NCBI RefSeq assembly: GCF_013364275.1
Contig: NZ_CP054932.1
Span: 8,680,001-8,744,000 of the forward strand
Direction of reading: 5' to 3'
From: Actinomadura sp. NAK00032
GTDB taxonomy: Bacteria > Actinomycetota > Actinomycetes > Streptosporangiales > Streptosporangiaceae
DNA length: 64,000 nt
Numbering within the stretch: the first letter of the stretch is position 1; each line of letters starts with the position of its first letter. Under the pieces are notes generated by a model, which had not been told where the DNA came from, made no database searches, and saw nothing but the letters and a program-made list of their open reading frames with translations. This document shows positions 26,434 to 32,986 of the stretch, piece after piece. The translations under genes and the position numbers were made by a program.

Positions 26434-26560
26434 CACCGCCTCTTCCCGGCCGCCTGGTGACCTCTGGGAAAACCAGTCGCGCGGGTGGTGGGGCCGTGTC
26501 TACGGTGGTGGGCCAGTCCAGATCGCGTGTACCTGGCCTTGTGCCTTAGGAAGAGGGTTT

Positions 26561-26602
26561 ATGTCCCGGCCCGTGCCGAGCGTTACTCGGCGCCGTCTGT
26601 AA
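26561..26602 (+). CDS. 13-codon leader peptide MSRPVPSVTRRRL upstream of the RNHCP genes
   Basis: ATG at 26561 is preceded by AGGAAGAGGG at 26548-26557, with a short spacer. It is followed by 13 sense codons and TAA at 26600-26602. The peptide ends in three consecutive arginines. Arg-X-Arg is the motif on which macrolide-bound ribosomes stall in known resistance leaders. The reading frame spans both arms of the first leader hairpin. It is predicted from sequence layout only. Confidence 0.55.
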   Translation: MSRPVPSVTRRRL

Positions 26603-26661
26603 CCGTTCGCCGAGACCGCTCGGCCGCCTCTTGCTGTCTTTCGACGACTCTCAGCAAGGAG
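26575..26661 (+). promoter_or_regulatory. attenuator-like leader with repeated hairpins and a masked Shine-Dalgarno
   Basis: Arm 1 GCCGAG (26575-26580) pairs with arm 2 CTCGGC (26586-26591). Arm 3 GCCGAG (26609-26614) pairs with arm 4 CTCGGC (26619-26624). Arms 2 and 3 can pair instead over seven bases (26586-26592 with 26608-26614). A third stem, TTGCTG (26631-26636, extendable to 26629) with CAGCAA (26652-26657, extendable to 26659), covers most of the Shine-Dalgarno AAGGAG (26656-26661) of the first RNHCP gene. The alternatives and the embedded leader ORF form a ribosome-dependent attenuator layout. Confidence 0.55.
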
Positions 26662-26668
26662 CAACCGG

Positions 26669-27004
26669 GTGTCCGACACCTTCCTCTGCATCAAATGCGG
26701 TCTGACCGTCACCGTCCGCGCGTCCGACGGTACGCGCCGCAACCACTGCCCTGCGTGCCTGCATTCCGAGCACGTCACCGACCACATCGAGGGCGGCCGG
26801 AGCGACTGCCGCTCGCGCATGATGCCCATCGCCATCGCCGTGCTGCGCACCGGCGACTGGATGGTCATCCATCGCTGCGTGGGCTGCGACCTGCTCACGT
26901 CCAACCCGGTGTGCTCGGACGACAACCAGCTCATCCTCATGCGCATGGCAGTGCGCCCGCTGGCGCAGCCGCCGTTCCCGCTCGAACCGTTCGGGTCGTT
27001 CTGA
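26669..27004 (+). CDS. RNHCP-domain zinc-ribbon protein 1
   Basis: 111 residues, GTG start with AAGGAG seven bases upstream. It contains the family signature RNHCP (24-28). Paired cysteines CIKC (7-10) and CPAC (27-30), then CVGC in the second half, suggest two zinc-binding knuckles. The family is defined by the RNHCP motif and has no established biochemical role that I know of. The stop overlaps the start of a second RNHCP gene (TGATG). Expression is likely governed by the leader at 26561-26668. Confidence 0.85.
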   Translation: MSDTFLCIKCGLTVTVRASDGTRRNHCPACLHSEHVTDHIEGGRSDCRSRMMPIAIAVLRTGDWMVIHRCVGCDLLTSNPVCSDDNQLILMRMAVRPLAQPPFPLEPFGSF

Positions 27005-27414
27005 TGCCGCGGCGAAAGAACCCGCGGGGGCGGCGGCCCCAGCGGCACAAGGACGTCCTCCATATCGAGGGCGGGCGCGCCGGCGCCTTCCGCTGCGTCG
27101 GGTGCCGGCTCGATGTGTCGCTGGACGCGCCGGGCAGCGCGCACCGCAACCACTGCCCGAACTGCCTGGTCAGCCTGCACGTGGACCACCGCGTTCCGGG
27201 CGACCGCGCGTCCGCGTGCCGCAGGCGCATGGAGCCGCTGACGCTGTCCGCGCGCTCCGACGGCGAATGGATGATCATCCATCAGTGCCAGACCTGTGAG
27301 AAGGTCAGCGCCAACCGCATCGCCGGTGACGACAACGTGCTCGTCCTGATGCGCCTGGCCCTGAAACCACTCCAGGACGGGGCCATCGCCACCCGCACGA
27401 TGCTCACCCTGTGA
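27004..27414 (+). CDS. RNHCP-domain zinc-ribbon protein 2
   Basis: 136 residues from the ATG that overlaps the preceding stop codon. A basic N-terminal extension (MPRRKNPRGRRPQRHKD) precedes the RNHCP domain (CVGC at 31-34, RNHCPNC at 48-54, later CQTC). It is a diverged tandem copy of protein 1, for example DDNQLILMRMAV there against DDNVLVLMRLAL here. The basic tail suggests nucleic-acid or ribosome contact, which is inference. Translation is coupled to the first gene. Confidence 0.85.
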   Translation: MPRRKNPRGRRPQRHKDVLHIEGGRAGAFRCVGCRLDVSLDAPGSAHRNHCPNCLVSLHVDHRVPGDRASACRRRMEPLTLSARSDGEWMIIHQCQTCEKVSANRIAGDDNVLVLMRLALKPLQDGAIATRTMLTL

Positions 27415-27422
27415 AGGCCGAG

Positions 27423-27451
27423 GTGGGCGGTGCCGCACCGGCACCGCCCAC
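27423..27451. terminator. bidirectional terminator between the RNHCP operon and the secreted-protein gene
   Basis: A perfect 13-base stem (GTGGGCGGTGCCG with CGGCACCGCCCAC) with a three-base loop lies between two convergent genes, nine bases after one stop and 19 bases before the other. Confidence 0.75.
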
Positions 27452-27469
27452 GACGGGTTCCCTCTGTTC

Positions 27470-27880
27470 TCAGCAGCGCTCGCTGGTCTTGGCGGACGCG
27501 CCGTTGGGGATCCAGCCGATCGCCTGCGTGCAGTGCGCGAGGGTGTTGGCGCCGAGCGACCAGATCTCCTTGGCCTTGGTCCGGCACTGGGTGCCCTCCA
27601 GCGTCCTGGTGTTGTTGTCGCCAATGGCGGCGCACGCGTTCCAGGAGCTGTGGGAATTGCGGTAGCCCTCCCAGACGTACACGTAGGCCCAGTTCTTTCC
27701 GCATCCCTTGAACTGCTTCACCGAGGCGAAGGTCTGCCCGCCCGAGTAGATGTGCGCGGTGCTGCCGATCTGCACGGTGCCGGAGCAGCCGGGCGCGGAT
27801 TCGGCGTTGGCGACGGCGGGAATTCCCACGACCGCGGGCACGGCGAGGAGGCCGGCCAGGGCCGTCTTGGCGAGGTTCAT
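27470..27880 (-). CDS. small secreted cysteine-rich protein
   Basis: 136 residues from ATG at 27880, with GAAGGG upstream. A clear signal peptide (MNLAKTALAGLLAVPAVVG, cleavage near VANA|ES) precedes a ~110-residue mature protein. The mature part has six cysteines (GCSG, GCGK, NACA, QCRT, HCTQ, SERC at the end), probably three disulfides. No family is recognised. The gene has an unusual promoter region with phased TGACA repeats and a 14-base hairpin just before the ribosome binding site, so expression is probably tightly controlled. Confidence 0.75.
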   Translation of the reverse strand: MNLAKTALAGLLAVPAVVGIPAVANAESAPGCSGTVQIGSTAHIYSGGQTFASVKQFKGCGKNWAYVYVWEGYRNSHSSWNACAAIGDNNTRTLEGTQCRTKAKEIWSLGANTLAHCTQAIGWIPNGASAKTSERC

Positions 27881-27900
27881 GACGTCGATCGCCCTTCTGT

Positions 27901-27932
27901 TCTGGGTCCGTCCGAGCGCGGACGGACCCAGA
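27901..27932 (-). promoter_or_regulatory. perfect 14-bp inverted repeat in the 5' leader of the secreted-protein gene
   Basis: TCTGGGTCCGTCCG (27901-27914) is an exact inverted copy of 27919-27932, with a four-base loop. It ends 20 bases before the start codon, just outside the Shine-Dalgarno region. It could be an mRNA-stabilising 5' hairpin, an attenuator or a dimeric regulator site. Confidence 0.6.
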
Positions 27933-27965
27933 CTCACAGTGGGCGGTGTTGTCCGGTACGGCGGC

Positions 27966-27990
27966 TGACAAGGCATGACATTGTCTGACA
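27966..27990. repeat. three TGACA direct repeats with exact 10-bp period
   Basis: TGACA occurs at 27966-27970, 27976-27980 and 27986-27990, i.e. on one face of the helix, in the promoter region of the secreted-protein gene. Two copies are CTGACA. On the coding (minus) strand they read TGTCA, and the copy nearest the gene forms TTGTCA, which could be a -35 element. Phased direct repeats of this kind are typical activator sites. Confidence 0.5.
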
Positions 27991-28012
27991 CACAGGGAAC
28001 GGGCGGCCCTGG

Positions 28013-28888
28013 TCACTCGACGACGTTGACCACGAAGTAGATGGGCCTGGCGCCGGGGAGGAACTGCTGTCCGCGGCCGTCCACCATCTTCCAGCCGACC
28101 CAGCAGGAGCCCGGACGGCCCGGCGCGACGACCGGGACGCTGATGCGCACCCGCTTCCCCGGCGCGGTGTCGGGGACCCGGACCTTTCCGGGCGTGGAGC
28201 AGGTTCCGTTGTCAGCCGGCAGATCCGCCCTTTGCAGGAATCTGCCGTGCCATTGGGCGGTCCCGCTGTTCCTGATTTCCCACGTCTTGATGAACCGCTG
28301 GCCGACTTTCACCGACGTCCCGTCGGGAATGGTGACGTCGCCGACGAACGTGCTCCTGTCGCCGCTGACGAGTGGGCTGGGCGGCGGCGTCTCCCGGGCC
28401 TCGGTGGCGCGCGCCTCGGGACGCCCGTCCGCGTCGGCCTGCCGCAGGTACCAGGACGCCGCGCCGGCGATCACCAGCCCGGCGCAGGCCGCGCCGACGA
28501 CGATGTATCTGCGGACCGGTCTCCCGGGGCCGTCGCCGGGCACCTCGACGATGTCCCGGTGCTCGTCCGGGTCCGGGGTGGGCTCCGTTTCGCCGGCGGG
28601 CTCCTGCCCGGTCTCCTCGGTGCCGAGCGCGGCGGACCAGCGGACGCGCCACTCCTCGACGTCGCCGCCGCACACCTCGACGAACGCCCGCGTCGTCAGC
28701 CAGCTCGGAAAGCGGATGCCCTTCGCCGCCTCGTGCAGCGTCGTGTGGCTGACGGTGCCCGACCTGCCGGCCATCGTCCGGAACGACGGGTTGCCCGCGG
28801 CGGCGCGCAGGGCCCGCAGATCCCTGGCGAACCGTTCCTGCCGCTCTCGCTTTCCTTCCACCGGCATCGAGCCGGCGCCCTCGGGCAA
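28013..28888 (-). CDS. membrane HTH protein with extracellular NBR1-Ig-like domain
   Basis: 291 residues. The best start is a TTG at 28888 with GGAGGAAG five bases upstream; an ATG seven codons later also fits. The N-terminus (about 10-90) is an XRE-like helix-turn-helix found in many actinomycete regulators (SFRTMAGRSGTVSHTTLHEAAKG). A transmembrane helix follows (about 128-148). The C-terminus (about 185-290) is an NBR1-type Ig-like domain (FIKTWEIRNSGTAQWHGRFL; GRPGSCWVGWKMVDGRGQQF). A one-component membrane sensor-regulator is suggested. It lies upstream of the secreted cysteine-rich gene in the same direction. Confidence 0.78.
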   Translation of the reverse strand: MPEGAGSMPVEGKRERQERFARDLRALRAAAGNPSFRTMAGRSGTVSHTTLHEAAKGIRFPSWLTTRAFVEVCGGDVEEWRVRWSAALGTEETGQEPAGETEPTPDPDEHRDIVEVPGDGPGRPVRRYIVVGAACAGLVIAGAASWYLRQADADGRPEARATEARETPPPSPLVSGDRSTFVGDVTIPDGTSVKVGQRFIKTWEIRNSGTAQWHGRFLQRADLPADNGTCSTPGKVRVPDTAPGKRVRISVPVVAPGRPGSCWVGWKMVDGRGQQFLPGARPIYFVVNVVE

Positions 28889-29199
28889 GGCTTCCTCCAG
28901 TCCTGCCGTCCGCTGACCGGAGGCGATCGGTGACGGAGGTCCCGCCGCGCGCCGCAGTTTCCCGGACGCGCCGCGTACACAGGCATGATCTTGCAGAAGT
29001 CCTTTTCCCGGCGCAACCGCCGCAGATTCTCGTGGACCACGGCGGCCATGACGCCGCCGGTGAAAGCGCTGTCAGGATGTGCTGACGCGCCCAGGTCACA
29101 CAGCCGCACCGCCGAACGGCCTTCGACACTTCGCCCGCGACGCCCCCGCCTAAACCTCACAGCCGTGACCGCTTCCGGCTAGATCTCCGGCGCCCGGGG
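28889..29199. other. 311-base intergenic region with possible HTH remnant
   Basis: No intact gene. On the minus strand an ATG at 29049 begins MAAVVHENLRRLRREKDF, which looks like the first helix of an XRE repressor but continues without further HTH similarity. GTCAG (29071-29075) and CTGAC (29082-29086) form an inverted repeat around six bases and echo the CTGACA repeats at 27966-27990. Probably the promoter region of the downstream HTH gene. Confidence 0.35.
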
Positions 29200-30156
29200 T
29201 CATGCCGCGCCCGCCGCGAAGGCGTCGAGAGCCTCGACGACATGGCCGCGCACCGCCGCGCTGCCCAGATGGCCCGCGTCCTCCACGACGATCAGTTCCG
29301 AGCCCGGCCAGGCCCGGCTGAGCTTCCAGGCCGTGCCGAGCGGCCCGCCCATGTCGAGCCGCCCGTGGACGAGCACGCCCGGAATGCCCGCCAACCGGTC
29401 CGCCTCCCGCAGCAGCACTCCTTCGTCCAGCCAGGCGCCATGGGAGAAGTAGTGGGCGCAGATGCGCACCAACGCCAGCCGTGCCGCCGCCGGACGATCG
29501 CCGTACGGGTTCGCGGCGCCCCTCGTCTCCCCGGACAGGACGGCGTCCTCCCAGGCGCACCAGTCGGCCGCGACCTGCTCCCGCATGGAGGCGTCGGGAT
29601 GCTCCATCAGGCGCGCGTAGGCGGCGGTGATCTCGCCGCCGGTCCGGGCGCCGGGCGCCCGCGCGGCGAACCGCTCCCACTGCTCGGGGAAGAAGCGTCC
29701 GACTCCCCGGTAGAGCCAGTCGATCTCCGACCGGCGCGTGGTCGTGACGCTCGCAATGACGATCTCCGACACATGCTCCGGGTACTGCTCGGCGTAGGCG
29801 AGCAGGAGCGTGGAGCCCCACGAACCGCCATGAAGCAGCCAGCGGTCGATGCCGAGGTGCTCGCGGAGCCGTTCCATGTCGTCGACCAGATGCCACGTGG
29901 TGTTGTGCTCCAGGCCGGTCTCCGGGTCGCTCGCGTGCGGGGTGCTGCGCCCGCAGCCGCGCTGGTCGAACAGGACGACCCGGTAGCGCTCGGGGTCGAA
30001 CGGGCGGCGCATGCCGGGGCGGCATCCCGACCCGGGACCGCCGTGGACGACGAGCGCCGGCTTGCCCCGGGGATTGCCGCTGACCTCCCAGTACACCCGG
30101 TGACCGGCGCCGACATCGAGCATTCCCGTCTCGTGGGGCGCACGCTCAGGATGCAT
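29200..30156 (-). CDS. pip: proline iminopeptidase (alpha/beta hydrolase, peptidase S33)
   Basis: 318 residues from ATG at 30156. VVHGGPGSGCRP (oxyanion HGGPG), FDQRGCGRSTPHA, the nucleophile elbow HGGSWGSTLLLAYAEQYP and the C-terminal VEDAGHLGS histidine are typical of S33 prolyl aminopeptidases, which release N-terminal proline from peptides. The length fits. The start overlaps the end of the preceding hypothetical gene by 11 bases, so the two are probably translated from one mRNA. Confidence 0.9.
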   Translation of the reverse strand: MHPERAPHETGMLDVGAGHRVYWEVSGNPRGKPALVVHGGPGSGCRPGMRRPFDPERYRVVLFDQRGCGRSTPHASDPETGLEHNTTWHLVDDMERLREHLGIDRWLLHGGSWGSTLLLAYAEQYPEHVSEIVIASVTTTRRSEIDWLYRGVGRFFPEQWERFAARAPGARTGGEITAAYARLMEHPDASMREQVAADWCAWEDAVLSGETRGAANPYGDRPAAARLALVRICAHYFSHGAWLDEGVLLREADRLAGIPGVLVHGRLDMGGPLGTAWKLSRAWPGSELIVVEDAGHLGSAAVRGHVVEALDAFAAGAA

Positions 30157-30733
30157 CTGCTCCGCTTCCGTCGATTCCGTGTTCGGACGAGTGCGGGCGG
30201 TCGGCGATCGCCATTGCCCAGTCGTAGAACGCCGCCGGTTCGCCGAGTTCCTCTTGGACGGCCCGGTCGACGATCGGGGCATTGGCGGCATTGAGGAGGT
30301 CGAACAGGCCGAGATAGGCCCACTCCCACACCATCGCGTCGAAGTTGTAGGCGTGCATCAGCGGAGTGAGGCGCCGCCGGATCTCGGCGACTTCCCGCGA
30401 GGAGAATCCGGCGCCGTCCAATCGGACGAGGGTGGCCCGTTCCTGTGCTGGCTCGAACCGGGTGTCGAGGAACGGTTCGAGGAGGTCGCCCCACACATCG
30501 AAGCGGAATCTCCTGGTGACGCCGTTGCGGGCGCAGAACCGTTCCATCTCGGACTGCTGCCGCCAGGAGAGGAACAGGGTCTCGCCGAAGGTCGTCCGGA
30601 TCTCGGGCCGCATGGCCTTCCAGTCGGCGTCGCGGATCCGCGACGGCTCGATCACCCCGGCGGGGTGGACCGTGGCGCCGCGAAAGCTGTACCGCCGGAA
30701 ACGGATGTGGTCGTCGGCGATGGTTGCCTCCAT
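30146..30733 (-). CDS. hypothetical protein
   Basis: 195 residues from ATG at 30733. No recognised family. It is soluble, with many aromatic residues (FRFDVWGDLLEPFLD; AYNFDAMVWEWAYLGLFDLLNAAN; EPAAFYDWAMAIADR). It overlaps the start of the proline iminopeptidase gene and is divergent from the immunity-like gene at 30878 across a 144-base gap. Coupling to pip suggests a shared pathway, but nothing in the sequence states which. Confidence 0.7.
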   Translation of the reverse strand: MEATIADDHIRFRRYSFRGATVHPAGVIEPSRIRDADWKAMRPEIRTTFGETLFLSWRQQSEMERFCARNGVTRRFRFDVWGDLLEPFLDTRFEPAQERATLVRLDGAGFSSREVAEIRRRLTPLMHAYNFDAMVWEWAYLGLFDLLNAANAPIVDRAVQEELGEPAAFYDWAMAIADRPHSSEHGIDGSGADAS

Positions 30734-30877
30734 CGGTTCAGAGTGGTCCTTCCGCGGCGCACCGGGAAAGCGGCCGCGCTGTGAGATGCGCCTCCGCGTT
30801 CCGGTATCGCCGGGCCGCTTTCGCGCGACCGGCTCACCACATAGGGTGACCTGAACGACACGCAGGAGGCCGGACGA

Positions 30878-31765
30878 ATGGACGCCGCGCAAGCGATTTC
30901 CCTGGTGGTGGAATGGATCCGCTCGCGCGGCCTGGATTACCCCACGACCGGATTGGCGGCGGACCGCTTCGCGGCGGGCTGGAGCGTGTACGCGCCGGTC
31001 GAGGTCGACGAGAGCGACCCGATGGCGTTCCTCGACATTCCGGTGGGGCGGTCGGTGTTCCTGGTCGGCGACTCCGGCCGCGTCGAGGAGGTGTCGTCGT
31101 CGGTGCCGCCGCAGGTCGCGCAGGACGAGTTCACCGCGCGCGAGCGCGCCGTCCAATCCGGCAACGACCCCCGCACCCCGCATGACGCGTGGCCCCCGCG
31201 CGCCGGGCTGGACGCCGACGAGTACATGGCCGAGTTCGTGCGCTGGCTGGAGCAGGACGGAGACGGGGGCGAGCCGGCCGTCAGCGGCTTCACGGTCGTC
31301 GGTCCCGAACCGGGCGGCGCGGCGGGCTCGGCCGGCGCGGAGGCGGCGCGGGCCGCGCGGCTGATCGAGCCGATCGTGCAGGAGTTGGCCATGCTCGGCC
31401 CGCCGGGATGGGAGTGGCTGCGCGCGGAGTTCGCCTTCACGGTGTCCGCCGAGATCGCCCACCTGCGGTTCACGACCCGGCGGCGGACGGTCGTCGCGCC
31501 GGTGCCGGAACCGGTCGCCGTGCTGGTCCGCGACCAGCGGCTCGCCGCGGCGGAGATGCCCGCCGGGCCCTGGTGGCGGCTGCTGCTGACCGTCACCGAC
31601 CGCGGCGAGACGACCGTGGGCTACGACTACGGCGACGGCCCGTTCCCCGACGACCAGCTCCTCGCGCCCGAGCACTACCTCAACGACCTGGAGGCGTTCC
31701 CCCGCCCGAACGTGGCGCCGTGGCTCGCCCGCTACGTCGACGAGGCGGAGGACTTCCCCTACTGA
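30878..31765 (+). CDS. two-domain protein resembling Imm35/YrhB and YezG-type immunity proteins
   Basis: 295 residues. The N-terminal ~95 residues (SVYAPVEVDESDPMAFLDIPVGRSVFLVGDSGRVEEV) resemble the YrhB/Imm35 fold. The C-terminal part (about 165-290: GPPGWEWLRAEFAFTVSAEI; RLLLTVTDRGETTVGYDYGD; PEHYLNDLEAFPR) resembles DUF600/YezG immunity proteins. In polymorphic toxin systems such proteins neutralise a neighbouring toxin, but no toxin gene lies nearby, so it is an orphan. Both matches are by eye and tentative. Confidence 0.6.
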   Translation: MDAAQAISLVVEWIRSRGLDYPTTGLAADRFAAGWSVYAPVEVDESDPMAFLDIPVGRSVFLVGDSGRVEEVSSSVPPQVAQDEFTARERAVQSGNDPRTPHDAWPPRAGLDADEYMAEFVRWLEQDGDGGEPAVSGFTVVGPEPGGAAGSAGAEAARAARLIEPIVQELAMLGPPGWEWLRAEFAFTVSAEIAHLRFTTRRRTVVAPVPEPVAVLVRDQRLAAAEMPAGPWWRLLLTVTDRGETTVGYDYGDGPFPDDQLLAPEHYLNDLEAFPRPNVAPWLARYVDEAEDFPY

Positions 31766-31791
31766 CCCGGGCCGCCTGCCGACCCGGCTCC

Positions 31792-32946
31792 TCACCAGCT
31801 CAGCGGCAGCGTGTCCAGCCCGAGGACGAGGCTGGCGTGTTCGAGCGGGCGCTCTCCGGGCGTGATCCGGTAGTCGGGGATGCGGGCGTGCCACTCGGTC
31901 AGCGCGATCTGCAGTTCGAGGCGCGCGAGGTGGGTGCCGAGGCAGCGGTGCGGGCCCGCGCCGAAGGCCAGGTGGCGGGCCGGCGGACGGTCCAGGTCGA
32001 CCGACGACGGCGCGGCGGGGACGGCGCGGGGGTCGCGGTTCGCCATCGCGAGCGGAAGCATCACCATGTCGCCGGCCTTCATCGGGCAGCCGTGCAGTTC
32101 GACGTCGCGGGTGAGCCTGCGCGCCGGCAGGACGATCGAGTACGCGCGGAGCATCTCCTCGATCATGTCGGGGACGGCGTCCGGGTCGGCGGTGACGCGG
32201 GCCCGGTCGGCGTCGTGCCCGGCCAGGTGCCAGAACATGTAGGACAGCTGCGCCGCGACGGTGTCGAGCCCGGCGAGGAACATCAGTGTGCACAGCTGCA
32301 GCAGCTCCTCGTCGGTGACGGGGCGCCCGTCGACGGTGAAGGCGGTCGCGGCGCTGACCAGGTCGTCGCGCGGGTGCGCCCGGCGGTCGGCGATCAGTTC
32401 GGTGAAGCAGGCGGCCACCTCCGCCATGGCCGCCGCCCGCCCGCCGCCGGACGGTGGCGCGTGCAGGATCGCGTACTCCCAGGCCAGGAACTCCTCGAAC
32501 CGCTCGATCGGCAGGCCGATCAGCTCCAGGAAGATGGTCGTCGGATACAGCCGGGCGAAGTCGGTGACGAAGTCGCACGAGCCCTTGGCCACGAGGCCGT
32601 CGATCAGGCCGGCGCAGTGCCGGGTGATGCGGTCGCGCAGCGCGGCGGCGGCGACCGGGGTGAAGAACGGGCGGAGCAGGCGCCGCCAGGTGGTGTGGAG
32701 CGGCGGGTCCAGCATCACCGGGATCCACTGGTACGGCGGGTTGGGGTCGGTGACGGCGATCGCACGGCTGGAGAACGTCGCCGGGTCCTGTAACGCGGCG
32801 AGGACGTCGTCGTAGCGGGTCAGCACCCAGAAGCCCCGCCCGGCGGTGCTGCGGAACGCCGGATGCTCCTCGCGCAGCGCGTCCAGGCGGGGGTGGGCCT
32901 GACCGGCCGGTCCCGGACCGGCGAAGGGGTCGAACGGGACGTCCAT
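31792..32946 (-). CDS. cytochrome P450
   Basis: 384 residues. I-helix oxygen-activation motif AGLDTV, ExxR (EEMLRAYSIVLPARR) and the heme-thiolate loop FGAGPHRCLGTHLARLEL are all intact, so it should be an active monooxygenase. The size fits a soluble class I bacterial CYP needing ferredoxin and reductase, and neither is encoded next to it. The substrate is unknown. It is followed leftwards by a convergent gene only 26 bases away. Confidence 0.93.
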   Translation of the reverse strand: MDVPFDPFAGPGPAGQAHPRLDALREEHPAFRSTAGRGFWVLTRYDDVLAALQDPATFSSRAIAVTDPNPPYQWIPVMLDPPLHTTWRRLLRPFFTPVAAAALRDRITRHCAGLIDGLVAKGSCDFVTDFARLYPTTIFLELIGLPIERFEEFLAWEYAILHAPPSGGGRAAAMAEVAACFTELIADRRAHPRDDLVSAATAFTVDGRPVTDEELLQLCTLMFLAGLDTVAAQLSYMFWHLAGHDADRARVTADPDAVPDMIEEMLRAYSIVLPARRLTRDVELHGCPMKAGDMVMLPLAMANRDPRAVPAAPSSVDLDRPPARHLAFGAGPHRCLGTHLARLELQIALTEWHARIPDYRITPGERPLEHASLVLGLDTLPLSW

Positions 32947-32986
32947 GGCGCCTCCAGCTCAGGGCCGATCGATCATGCACGGACCT

